Assembly (NCBI GenBank): GCA_037481615.1
Contig: JBBFLI010000023.1
Origin: SpSt-501 sp037481615
GTDB taxonomy: Bacteria > Desulfobacterota > Desulfobacteria > Desulfobacterales > SpSt-501
Strand: one strand, 5' to 3'
Length of the DNA: 64,000 bases
The notes beneath the pieces are model-generated. The model was not told where the DNA came from and ran no database searches. It was given only the letters and a program-made list of their open reading frames with translations. The position numbers and the translations under genes are program-made. Below, piece by piece: positions 23,891 through 31,649 of this stretch (the stretch's first letter is position 1; every line of letters starts with the position of its first letter).

Positions 23891-24271
23891 ATGTCGTTGC
23901 AGGACTATTTCGAGGAGACCAAGGGAACCGGCGTGCTTGCCACCGCCGACGGCACGGGCCGGGTCGACGCCGCGATCTACGCCCGGCCGCATGTGATGCC
24001 CGACGGCACCCTCGCCTTCATCATGCGCGACCGGCTCACCCACCACAACCTGCAGTCCAACCCCTACGCGACCTTTCTCTTCATCGAGCGCACCACCGGC
24101 TACCAGGGAAAGCGGCTCTTCCTCAAAAAAGTCCGCGAAGAGCAGAACCCCGAGCTGATCCGGCAGATCAAGCGCCGCACCTACGCCGACGAGGACGGCG
24201 AGCCGAAATTCCTGGTCTACTTCGCGGTCGAAAAGGAGCTGCCCCTGATCGGCGGGGGGGACCGCCCGTGA
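23891..24271 (+). CDS. Pyridoxamine 5'-phosphate oxidase-like FMN-binding protein
   Basis: 126 residues, single split beta-barrel domain. Visible features are GVLATADGTGRVDAAIYARPHV at the start of the barrel, the LTHHNLQSNPYATFLFIE strand pair, and a charged helix. Relatives bind FMN or heme and reduce or sense small molecules; no function can be assigned. ATG 23891 (an out-of-frame ATG lies 5 bp upstream). The stop overlaps the GTG start of the next FMN-barrel gene, so the two are coupled. Confidence 0.8.
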   Translation: MSLQDYFEETKGTGVLATADGTGRVDAAIYARPHVMPDGTLAFIMRDRLTHHNLQSNPYATFLFIERTTGYQGKRLFLKKVREEQNPELIRQIKRRTYADEDGEPKFLVYFAVEKELPLIGGGDRP

Positions 24272-24747
24272 GCCGCCCCGCGGCCTCCCCGGCCGGGGGT
24301 GATCCCGCCGAGGCCCGCGAGGTTCTCCGGCGGCTGCTCGCCGCGGAGCGCTTCGCCGTCCTCGCCACCGAACGGGAGGGCCAGCCCTATGCGAATCTCG
24401 TGGCCTTCGCCCCGGGGGAGAGCCTCGCGACCCTCTTCTTCCTCACCCCGCGCTCGACCCGCAAGTACGAGAACCTGAAGAGCAACCCGCGCGTGGCGCT
24501 TCTCGTCGCCGACAGCCGGAACCGCGCCGCGGACCTCGCCGTCGCCTCGGCCGCGACCGGGATCGGCGAGGCCCGGGAGCTTGCGGGGGAGGGCCGCTCC
24601 GAGGCGGTCGCGCGGTTCCTCGCCCGGCACCCCGCGCTCGAAGACTTCGCGCAGGCGCCCACCTGCGCCGTCTTCGCCGTCGGCATCCGGCGGTACATCC
24701 TCGTGCGCCGCTTCCAGGAAGTCACGGAAATCGCCATCGAGCCATGA
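24268..24747 (+). CDS. Second pyridoxamine 5'-phosphate oxidase-like protein
   Basis: 159 residues counted from GTG 24268, which overlaps the previous stop (GTGA). FMN-barrel features are FAVLATEREGQPYANLVAFAP, LFFLTPRSTRKYENLKSNPRVALLVADS and the late CAVFAVGIRRYILVRRFQE. It is more like the third copy at 26879 than the first. It overlaps the downstream PEP-utilising gene by 4 bp, so three genes form one tight unit. Confidence 0.82.
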   Translation: MSRPAASPAGGDPAEAREVLRRLLAAERFAVLATEREGQPYANLVAFAPGESLATLFFLTPRSTRKYENLKSNPRVALLVADSRNRAADLAVASAATGIGEARELAGEGRSEAVARFLARHPALEDFAQAPTCAVFAVGIRRYILVRRFQEVTEIAIEP

Positions 24748-26957
24748 GGGGGCTTCTTGCGCCGCAGGCGATCGGGCCGCAGGATCGGCCCCGGGTGGGG
24801 GGCAAGGCGCTTCGCCTGGCGGGGCTCAGGCGCGCCGGTTTCCGCGTGCCCGATTTCCTCTGCCTTCCGGCCGAGGCCTACCGCCGGTTTTGCGCCTTCC
24901 GCGGGCTCTCCGAACGCATCGGCCTCGAGCTGGCGCGCAAGGACTTCGCCGAGATGCGCTGGGAGGAGCTCTGGGATTGCGCGACACGGATCCGCAGCCT
25001 CTTCCTGCGCCACCCTTTCCCCCCGGAACTCGAGGCCGGGCTCCGCGAGGGGCTCGCGCGCCGTTTCGGCGACGGGCCGGTCGCGGTGCGTTCCTCGGCG
25101 CTCGAGGAGGATACGGCGGGGGCCTCCTTCGCCGGCCTGCACGCCTCCTTCGTGCAAGTCTCCGGTGTCGACGCGACGCTCGAGCGGATCCGGCTCGTCT
25201 GGGCTTCCCTCTGGTCGGACGCCGCGCTCCTCTACCGCCGCGAACTCGGCCTCGACCCGGAAAGGAGCGCCATGGCCGTCATCGTCCAGGAGATGGCGGT
25301 CGGCGAGGTCTCGGGGGTCTGCTTCTCCCGGAACCCCGCCGCCCCCGGCCAGGCGGTAGTCGAGGCGGCCTGGGGCCTGAACGAGGCCGTGGTCGACGGG
25401 TCGGTCGCCCCCGACCGCTGGCTCGTCGACCGCACGCCGCCGCGGATCCTGGAACATCAGCCCCCGCCGCAGCGCCGCCGGCGCCTGGTGGCCGCCCCGG
25501 AAGGGGCGCGCTTCGAGGATCTTCCCGCGGCGCTGGCGGGCACCCCGCCGCTCTCCCCGACGGAGGTGCTCGCGGTGGTGGAGCTCGCGCGGCGGGCCGA
25601 GGAGCATTTCGGCGAACCCCAGGACATCGAGTGGACCCGCCGCGGGCGGGAGCTTTTGCTCCTGCAGTCGCGGCCGACCACGGCACGCCGCGGCGGCGAG
25701 GGGGAGGATGCCCGCTCGTGGTACCTGGGGCTGCGCCGCAGCTTCGAGAACCTGAAGCGGCTGCGGGCGGAGATCGAGGGGCGGAGGATCCCGGAGGCCG
25801 AACGCACCGCGGCCGAGCTCGCCGCCGTCGACCTTGCGCGGCTGTCGGATGCGGAACTCGTCGCCGAGATCGAGCGGCGGCGGGCGATCCGTCGCCGCTG
25901 GCAGGAGATCTACGACGCCGAGTTCATCCCCTTCGCCCACGGGATGCGCCTCTTCGGCGAGGTCTACAACGAGCGGCTCAAACCCGGGGACCCTTACGAA
26001 TTCACATCCCTGCTGCGAAAGGGGGGGCTGCTGAGTCTCGAGCGGAACCGGGCGCTGGCCCGGCTGGCCGCGGCGGTGCGCGAGCGCCCGGAACTCGCCT
26101 GCTGCCTCGACGCCGGCGACTGCGCCGAAGCCGCAGCCGACTTCCAGCGGGAACTCGAGGCCTTTCTGCGGCGCTTCGGCGATTTCACCTGCGAGCTGGG
26201 CGGCCGGGCGCTCTGCGCGGGCGCGCTCCAGCCGCTTGCCCGCCTTCTGCGCGAGATGGCCCGGCGGCCGGCGGCGGCGCCCCGCCCCGAGGCGGCCGAC
26301 GCCTCCCGCCTCGAGGAGGCGTTCCTCGCCTCTTTTCCGCCGGAGCGGCGCGGGGAGGCGGCCGAACTCCTCGATCTCGCCCGGGCGAGCTGGCGCCTGC
26401 GCGACGACGACAACCTGCATGTGGGGCGGATCGAGGCCCGCCTGCGGGAGGCCGAGGCCGAAGGCCGGCGCCGGCTCGCCGCGGGGGCCGGGGAAGCGGC
26501 GGCCCTCGAGCGGGTGCTCGCGGCGGCGGCGGCGCCCGCGCCCCCGGCCGAGGCCGGCGAAGAGGAGGGAGACCCTTCCATCCGGCCGCGCCAGCTCCGG
26601 GGGCAGCCCGCCGGGCCGGGCTTCGCCCGCGGCCCGGCGCGGGTGATCCGCTCCCCCGACGACCTCGAGCGCTTCACCGCAGGCGAGGTGCTCGTCTGCG
26701 ACGCCGTCGACCCGCGGATGACGCACGTCGTCCCGCTTGCCGCCGCGATCGTCGAGCGCCGGGGGGGGATGCTGATCCACGGGGCGATCATCGCCCGCGA
26801 GTACGGCATCCCCTGCGTCACCGGGGTCCCCGAGGCGGTGCGCCGGATCCGCACGGGGGACGCGCTCGCTGTCGACGGCTATCTCGGCATCGTGACCGTG
26901 GGCGGAGGGGAGCTCTGCGGGGGCGATCCGCCCGGCGGGGGTTGCAGCTCGGCGTAG
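24744..26957 (+). CDS. PEP-utilising phosphotransferase, rifampin-phosphotransferase/PpsA-like without TIM barrel
   Basis: 737 residues. An N-terminal ATP-grasp domain like PpsA shows VGGKALRLAGLRRAGFRVPDF, AVRSSALEEDTAGASFAG, SGVCFSRNPAAPGQ and the EDIEW-like QDIEWTRRGRELLLLQSRPT. A 330-residue middle follows with no recognised fold, then a swivelling phospho-His domain (VCDAVDPRMTHVVPLAAAIV, GGMLIHGAIIAREYGIPCV, catalytic His). The C-terminal pyruvate-binding TIM barrel of PpsA is absent, so pyruvate is not the expected acceptor. The layout matches dikinases such as rifampin phosphotransferase that move an ATP phosphate onto another molecule. The substrate is unknown. Confidence 0.82.
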   Translation: MRGLLAPQAIGPQDRPRVGGKALRLAGLRRAGFRVPDFLCLPAEAYRRFCAFRGLSERIGLELARKDFAEMRWEELWDCATRIRSLFLRHPFPPELEAGLREGLARRFGDGPVAVRSSALEEDTAGASFAGLHASFVQVSGVDATLERIRLVWASLWSDAALLYRRELGLDPERSAMAVIVQEMAVGEVSGVCFSRNPAAPGQAVVEAAWGLNEAVVDGSVAPDRWLVDRTPPRILEHQPPPQRRRRLVAAPEGARFEDLPAALAGTPPLSPTEVLAVVELARRAEEHFGEPQDIEWTRRGRELLLLQSRPTTARRGGEGEDARSWYLGLRRSFENLKRLRAEIEGRRIPEAERTAAELAAVDLARLSDAELVAEIERRRAIRRRWQEIYDAEFIPFAHGMRLFGEVYNERLKPGDPYEFTSLLRKGGLLSLERNRALARLAAAVRERPELACCLDAGDCAEAAADFQRELEAFLRRFGDFTCELGGRALCAGALQPLARLLREMARRPAAAPRPEAADASRLEEAFLASFPPERRGEAAELLDLARASWRLRDDDNLHVGRIEARLREAEAEGRRRLAAGAGEAAALERVLAAAAAPAPPAEAGEEEGDPSIRPRQLRGQPAGPGFARGPARVIRSPDDLERFTAGEVLVCDAVDPRMTHVVPLAAAIVERRGGMLIHGAIIAREYGIPCVTGVPEAVRRIRTGDALAVDGYLGIVTVGGGELCGGDPPGGGCSSA

Positions 26958-27367
26958 TGCGCCTCGTGCACCCCCTTGAGCAGCAGAAGCCGCTGCGGGC
27001 GGACGGCGAGGACCGCCGTCTCGGGGGAGGCGAGGAGGGAGGCGAGGTGGGGATGGGCGGCGGCGAGCAGCCGGCAGGCCGCCGCGCGCTGCTCCGCCTC
27101 CTCGATCACGCGGCATTCCCCCTCGATCGTGAGGGCGAGCGCCTCCTCGCGGGGGCGGGTCTCGCGGGTGTCGATCAGCAGACTCACGGCGGGGTTGGCG
27201 AGAAGGTTGCGGTACTTTCGCGTCGCGCGCAGGGTGGCGAGGTAGAGCTCGCTGCCTTCCGGGTCCGGCGCGTAGGCCATGAGCGAGCAGTACGGCCGGT
27301 CGCCCTCGACGGTCGCGAGCACGCAGAGGTCGCGTTCCCGGATCAGCCGGGTCATCTCCGCGAGCAT
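26879..27367 (-). CDS. Third pyridoxamine 5'-phosphate oxidase-like protein, convergent overlap
   Basis: 162 residues with an FMN-barrel: CVLATVEGDRPYCSLMAYAP, LYLATLRATRKYRNLLANPAVSLLID, then EGECRVIEEAEQ. It resembles the protein at 24268. Its 3' end overlaps the 3' end of the PEP-utilising gene on the opposite strand by 79 bp; the overlapping tail (Pro-rich) lies beyond the barrel and may not be essential. It starts at ATG 27367 after AGGAAGGGGAC. Confidence 0.82.
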   Translation of the reverse strand: MLAEMTRLIRERDLCVLATVEGDRPYCSLMAYAPDPEGSELYLATLRATRKYRNLLANPAVSLLIDTRETRPREEALALTIEGECRVIEEAEQRAAACRLLAAAHPHLASLLASPETAVLAVRPQRLLLLKGVHEAHYAELQPPPGGSPPQSSPPPTVTMPR

Positions 27368-27510
27368 GTCCCCTTCCTCCTGGCTCCCCGGGGGATTTCG
27401 GCGGGACGGCCCCCCGTCGATGTCCTTGCGACGGCGAATATGATATCAGAAAGGGCCGGGCGGCGGAATCCCCCCGCCGCCTGCGGCCAAGCCCGGCGGA
27501 GGAATACGCC

Positions 27511-28461
27511 ATGGACGAACGCATCCGCATCGGCATCAGCGCCTGTCTTCTCGGCCAGCCGGTCCGCTACGACGGCAGCCACAAGCACGACCGCTACATC
27601 ACCGGGACCCTCGGCGAGTACTTCGAGTTCGTCCCGGTCTGCCCCGAGGTCGAGGCGGGCTTCCCCATCCCGCGCGAGAGCCTGCGCCTGGTCGGCGACC
27701 CGGCAAACCCGCGCGTCGTGACCACCCGCAGCGGCGTCGACCACACGGAACGCATGAAACGCTGGGCCGAGCGCCGCGTGCGCGAGCTCGAGAGCGAAAA
27801 CCTCTGCGGTTTCATCTTCAAGAGCGACTCCCCGAGCAGCGGGCTGCTGCGCGTCAAGGTCTACAACGAGAAGGGGATGCCCGAGAAGAAGGGGGTGGGC
27901 ATCTTCGCCGCCGCCTTCACGCGCCACTTCCCCCTGCTGCCGGTCGAGGAGGAGGGCCGCCTGAACGACCCCAAGCTGCGCGAGATGTTCATCGAGCAGA
28001 TCTTCACCCTGAAACGCTGGCGCGAAACGCTGGCCCTGCCGAAGCGCCTGTCGAACCTCGTCGATTTCCACACCCGCCACAAGCTCCTCATCCTCTCCCA
28101 CAGCCCCGCCGTCGCCCGCGCCATGGGCAAACTCGTCGCTGAAGGCAAGCGTCAGCCTCCCGCCGAGCTCTACCGCGACTACGAAAAGCTCCTCATGGAG
28201 GCGCTGCGCACGCGGACGACGGTGCGCAAGAACCTGAACGTGCTGCAGCACATCCTCGGCTACTTCAAGCGCCAGCTCACGGCCGACGAGAAGCAGGAGC
28301 TGCTCGAGGTCTTCGACCGCTACCGCCGCGAGTACCTGCCGCTGATCGTCCCGGTGACGCTCCTCAACCATTACGTGCGCAAGTACGACCAGCCCTACCT
28401 CCGGGACCAGGTCTACCTCAACCCGCACCCGATCGCCCTCAAACTGCGAAACCACGCCTGA
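27511..28461 (+). CDS. DUF523-DUF1722 protein (TudS/YbgA type)
   Basis: 316 residues. The N-terminal DUF523 domain carries ISACLLGQPVRYDG, VPVCPEVEAGFPIPRE, LCGFIFKSDSPSSGL and GIFAAAFTRHFP with conserved Cys; single-domain relatives (TudS) are Fe-S thiouracil desulfidases. The C-terminal DUF1722 domain has FHTRHKLLILSHSP, KQELLEVFDRYRREYLPLIVP and LNHYVRKYDQPYLRDQVYLNPHP. This fusion is common next to photolyase genes; two photolyases lie 5 kb away here. ATG 27511 follows GGCGGAGGAATACGCC. The substrate of the fusion is unproven. Confidence 0.9.
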   Translation: MDERIRIGISACLLGQPVRYDGSHKHDRYITGTLGEYFEFVPVCPEVEAGFPIPRESLRLVGDPANPRVVTTRSGVDHTERMKRWAERRVRELESENLCGFIFKSDSPSSGLLRVKVYNEKGMPEKKGVGIFAAAFTRHFPLLPVEEEGRLNDPKLREMFIEQIFTLKRWRETLALPKRLSNLVDFHTRHKLLILSHSPAVARAMGKLVAEGKRQPPAELYRDYEKLLMEALRTRTTVRKNLNVLQHILGYFKRQLTADEKQELLEVFDRYRREYLPLIVPVTLLNHYVRKYDQPYLRDQVYLNPHPIALKLRNHA

Positions 28462-28480
28462 CGGGAGGAACCTCGCGCCC

Positions 28481-29569
28481 ATGGAAGACCTCTTCCTCGG
28501 ACCCAAGCGCTATGTGCAGAAGCCCGGCGCCCTGGCCGAGGCGGCCGGGGCGATCCGCGCCTTCGGCCGCCGGCCGCTGCTGTTGGCCGACGAGACCGTG
28601 GAGAGGATCGTCGGCCCGGCGATCCGGGCCGCCGCCCCCCCGCTCGGCCTCGAGCCCCTCTTCCTGCGTTTCGGGGTGGAGTGCAGCCCGGCCGAGATCG
28701 AGCGCGTGGCCGCGGCCGCGGCCGCCGCCGGGGCGGACGTGATCGTGGGGACGGGCGGCGGGAAAGCCCTCGACACGGCTCGCGCCGCGGCCGGCCGTCT
28801 CGGGCTGCCGCTCGTCACCCTGCCGACGAGCGCGGCCACCTGCGCCGCGACCTCCTCGCTCTCCGTCCTCTACGAGGGGGGGATCCGCACCGGCCTGATC
28901 GACGGCAAGGCGGCCGAGCTCGTGCTCGTCGACTCCGCCGTCGTGGCCGCCGCCCCCCCGCGGCTGATCGCGGCCGGGATCGCCGACACGCTCGCCAAGT
29001 GGTCCGAAGGCAAGCCCACCTTCGATCGCGACCCCGCCCCCGCCCCCGCGCTGCAGGCGGCGATGGACCTCTCGACCCGTGCGCGCGAGATCCTCCTGCG
29101 GGAGGCGAGGCAGGCCTGCGCGGACGCCCGGGCGGGGAAAGCGACGGCCGCCGTCGAGCACGTGATCGAGTGCAACCTGCTGCTCGCCGGGATGATCGGC
29201 GGCGTGGGCGGCCGGACCTTCCGCGTCGCCCTCGCCCACGGGCTGCTCTACGGCCTCACGGTCCTGCCCGAGATCCGTCGGCATCTCCACGGCGAGGTCG
29301 TGGGCTGGGGGCTCCTCGTCCAGGCCTGCCTCGAGGGAAAGCGCGAGGAGTTCCGCCTGCTCCGGCGGCTTTTCCTCGATCTCGGCCTTCCGACCACGAT
29401 GGCCGACCTGGGCCTCCGCCCTGTCGACGACCCGGGCTTCCGCGAAGGGCTGCGGCGCACCTGCGAGCCGGGAGGGGCCGCCCACAACCTTGCGGTCCCG
29501 GTCGACGAGGAGCGGCTGCTCGCCGCCATCCTCGAGGCCGAGGCCGCGGGACGGGAGGCCGGCCCGTGA
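28481..29569 (+). CDS. Glycerol-dehydrogenase-like iron/zinc alcohol dehydrogenase
   Basis: 362 residues, GldA-like group. It starts GPKRYVQKPGAL, contains the NAD-binding GADVIVGTGGGKALDTARAAA and LPTSAATCAATSSLSVLY, and carries metal-ligand regions with ADTLAKWSEG and HGLLYGLTVLPE...HGEVVGWGLLVQ, as in glycerol dehydrogenase. It would oxidise a polyol or related alcohol with NAD. ATG 28481 after GGGAGGAACC. Its stop overlaps the GTG of the next gene, so the two are coupled. Confidence 0.87.
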   Translation: MEDLFLGPKRYVQKPGALAEAAGAIRAFGRRPLLLADETVERIVGPAIRAAAPPLGLEPLFLRFGVECSPAEIERVAAAAAAAGADVIVGTGGGKALDTARAAAGRLGLPLVTLPTSAATCAATSSLSVLYEGGIRTGLIDGKAAELVLVDSAVVAAAPPRLIAAGIADTLAKWSEGKPTFDRDPAPAPALQAAMDLSTRAREILLREARQACADARAGKATAAVEHVIECNLLLAGMIGGVGGRTFRVALAHGLLYGLTVLPEIRRHLHGEVVGWGLLVQACLEGKREEFRLLRRLFLDLGLPTTMADLGLRPVDDPGFREGLRRTCEPGGAAHNLAVPVDEERLLAAILEAEAAGREAGP

Positions 29570-31110
29570 AGGCCCCGGTGCTCGTCACCGGGGCGACCGG
29601 CTACGTGGGCGGGCGCCTCGTGCCGGCGCTCCTCGCCTGCGGCCATCGCGTGCGGGCGCTCGCGCGCTCGCTCGAAAAGCTCGCCCGGCGTCCCTGGTAC
29701 GGCCGGCCCGGAATCGAGCCCGTGCGCGGGGATCTCCTCGATCGCGATTCGCTCACCGCGGCCCTCTCCGGCTGCGAGGCGGTCTTCTACCTCGTCCATT
29801 CGATGATCGCCCAGGGGAGCCGGTTCGCCGAGGCCGACCGCGCGGCCGCGCGCAACCTCGCCTCCGCCGCGGCCGCCGCCGGGGTGCGGCGGATCCTCTA
29901 TCTCGGTGGGCTGGCCGCGGAGACGGGCGGCCCCTTGAGCCACCACCTCGCCTCGCGCCTCGAGGTCGCGCGCATCCTTTCCGCCGGCAGCGTCCCCGTG
30001 ACCGAGCTCCGCGCGCCGATGATCCTCGGCTCGGGCTCGGCCTCCTTCGAGATCCTGCGCTACCTCGTCGAGCGCCTGCCGGTGATGACGACCCCGCGCT
30101 GGGTCCGCTCGCAGAACCAGCCGATCGCCATCTCCAACGTCATCGGCTATCTCACCGGCTGCCTCGAGCGCGAGGGGACGGCGGGCGCCTCCTTCGACAT
30201 CGGCGGCCCCGATCGGATCACCTACGAGGAACTCTTCCGCATCTACGCCGAGGAGGCGGGGTTGCGGCGGCGGCTCATCCTGCCCGTGCCGGTCCTCTCG
30301 CCGCGGCTCTCCGCGCTCTGGATCCACCTCGTCACCCCGGTCCCGCGGGCGATCGCGCTGCCGCTCGCGGAGGGGTTGACGAGCGATGCCGTGTGCCGCG
30401 AGACGCGCATCCGCGAAGTCGTCCCGCAGCGGCTGCTCTCCTGCCGCGAGGCGATCCGGCTCGCCCTCGAGCGGCTTCCCCAGGAGCTCTGGAACTCCTG
30501 CTGGGGGCCGGACGGCGGGCTGCTGCCCTTCGAGTGGCCCTACTGCGGGGATGCCGATTACGCCGGCGGGACGCGCCTGCAGATCGCCTACCGCCTGCGG
30601 GTCCGGGCGGAGGCGGAGGGCCTCTGGCGGGTCCTCTCGCGCCTGGGCGGGAAAGGGGGCTATTTCGCTTTCGGCCCCCTGTGGCGGTTGCGGGGGGCGA
30701 TCGACCGCCAGCTCGGGGGCCGGGGGCTTGCGGATTCGGCGCCCGCGGGCGGGCCGGCCCCGGGGCTGCGCTTCGATTTCTGGCGCGTGCTCGCCGTCGA
30801 GCCCCCGCGCCGGCTGTGCCTGCTCTCCGAGATGAAGGCCCCGGGGGAGGCGCTCTTCGAGCTCGAAATCGAGGAGGGCGCGGGGGGATGCTGCGAGCTG
30901 CGCCTGATCTCGCGCTTTCTCCCCCGCGGCCTTGCGGGGCTGCTCTACTGCAGCCTGCTCGAGCCCGTCCACCGGGCGGTCTTCCGGGGGATGCTCCTGG
31001 CGATCGCCGCCGCGGCGGGGGGGGCCGTCTCCCCCCCCGAGCGCTTTTCCCCCCGCCCGCGACCCGTCTGTTTCCTCCCGGATCTTCCCGGGCTCGCCTC
31101 CTCCCCTTGA
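29566..31110 (+). CDS. NAD(P)-binding SDR fused to a DUF2867/SRPBCC-like domain
   Basis: 514 residues from GTG 29566 (GTGA overlap with the preceding dehydrogenase). The N-terminal atypical SDR shows VLVTGATGYVGGRLVPAL, DLLDRDSLTAALSGCEAVFYLVHSM, ILYLGGL and a FDIGGPDRITYEELFRIYAEE block. From about residue 330 a second domain (DADYAGGTRLQIAYRLRV, WRLRGAIDRQLGG, DFWRVLAVEPPRRLCLLSEMKAPGEA) looks like the SRPBCC fold of DUF2867. Such proteins are known as YbjT-like but without a settled function. Confidence 0.85.
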   Translation: MKAPVLVTGATGYVGGRLVPALLACGHRVRALARSLEKLARRPWYGRPGIEPVRGDLLDRDSLTAALSGCEAVFYLVHSMIAQGSRFAEADRAAARNLASAAAAAGVRRILYLGGLAAETGGPLSHHLASRLEVARILSAGSVPVTELRAPMILGSGSASFEILRYLVERLPVMTTPRWVRSQNQPIAISNVIGYLTGCLEREGTAGASFDIGGPDRITYEELFRIYAEEAGLRRRLILPVPVLSPRLSALWIHLVTPVPRAIALPLAEGLTSDAVCRETRIREVVPQRLLSCREAIRLALERLPQELWNSCWGPDGGLLPFEWPYCGDADYAGGTRLQIAYRLRVRAEAEGLWRVLSRLGGKGGYFAFGPLWRLRGAIDRQLGGRGLADSAPAGGPAPGLRFDFWRVLAVEPPRRLCLLSEMKAPGEALFELEIEEGAGGCCELRLISRFLPRGLAGLLYCSLLEPVHRAVFRGMLLAIAAAAGGAVSPPERFSPRPRPVCFLPDLPGLASSP

Positions 31111-31134
31111 CAAGGCCTTTGCGGGGCTTAGTGT
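31107..31134 (+). promoter_or_regulatory. Promoter of the small coiled-coil gene
   Basis: TTGACA (31107-31112) overlaps the end of the upstream gene; a 16 bp spacer leads to TAGTGT (31129-31134). With the terminator at 31545 it frames a monocistronic gene. Confidence 0.5.
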
Positions 31135-31200
31135 TGGACACCCTCGTTTGAGGATCGTCGCTTCCAACCCGATGACCCGGATTCCAAAAGGAGGTCTCCG

Positions 31201-31512
31201 ATGAACGTGATCGATTACTGCAAGGGAATGGAGATGGAACTCACCGCCTGGAAGGCGAAGATGTACGATCTCACGCGCAAGGTGGAAAGCTTGGGCAGCA
31301 AGGAGCGCGAGAAGATCCTCCAGAACGTCCAGGATCTGAACATCCTCCTCGCCGACATGCAGGCCCGGATCGAGCAGCTGCGCAACGAGTGTCCGACGGA
31401 GTGGTCGCCCCAGAAGAAGGACATCGACAAGGGAACCGTCGACATGAGGAGCAAGTACGAGGAAACCTTGAATTACATCGGCAAGTACGCGCCGGTCTCC
31501 ATTCCCGGCTGA
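31201..31512 (+). CDS. Small charged coiled-coil protein, conserved hypothetical
   Basis: 103 residues, cytoplasmic, no signal peptide. Almost entirely helical by composition: VESLGSKEREKILQNVQDL and ILLADMQARIEQLRNE look like heptad coiled coil. Two Cys occur, one near the N-terminus and one mid-protein. It has a strong AAAAGGAGG Shine-Dalgarno, its own promoter and its own terminator, which suggests high expression. It is unlike its neighbours in GC (less GC-rich). It is vaguely like small stress-response coiled-coil proteins, but I do not recognise a named family. Confidence 0.75.
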   Translation: MNVIDYCKGMEMELTAWKAKMYDLTRKVESLGSKEREKILQNVQDLNILLADMQARIEQLRNECPTEWSPQKKDIDKGTVDMRSKYEETLNYIGKYAPVSIPG

Positions 31513-31544
31513 TTCGATCCCCGCAAACGAAGCCTGTCTCCTCC

Positions 31545-31579
31545 GGCAACGCCCGCCCCGCGGGCGTTGCCTTTTTTTT
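31545..31579 (+). terminator. Strong terminator after the coiled-coil gene
   Basis: Perfect 11 bp stem GGCAACGCCCG/CGGGCGTTGCC with a CCCCG loop and eight T (31572-31579). Confidence 0.95.
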
Positions 31580-31649
31580 GCCCTTCTGCCACAATCCGCG
31601 GGCAAGCCCGGAAGCCCGATCCGCCGATCTTCCCGGAGGAGGCCCCTTC

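Noticed and set aside
24744..26957. Phosphoenolpyruvate synthase (ppsA)
   Set aside because: The ATP-grasp and phospho-His domains are present but the C-terminal pyruvate-binding barrel is missing.
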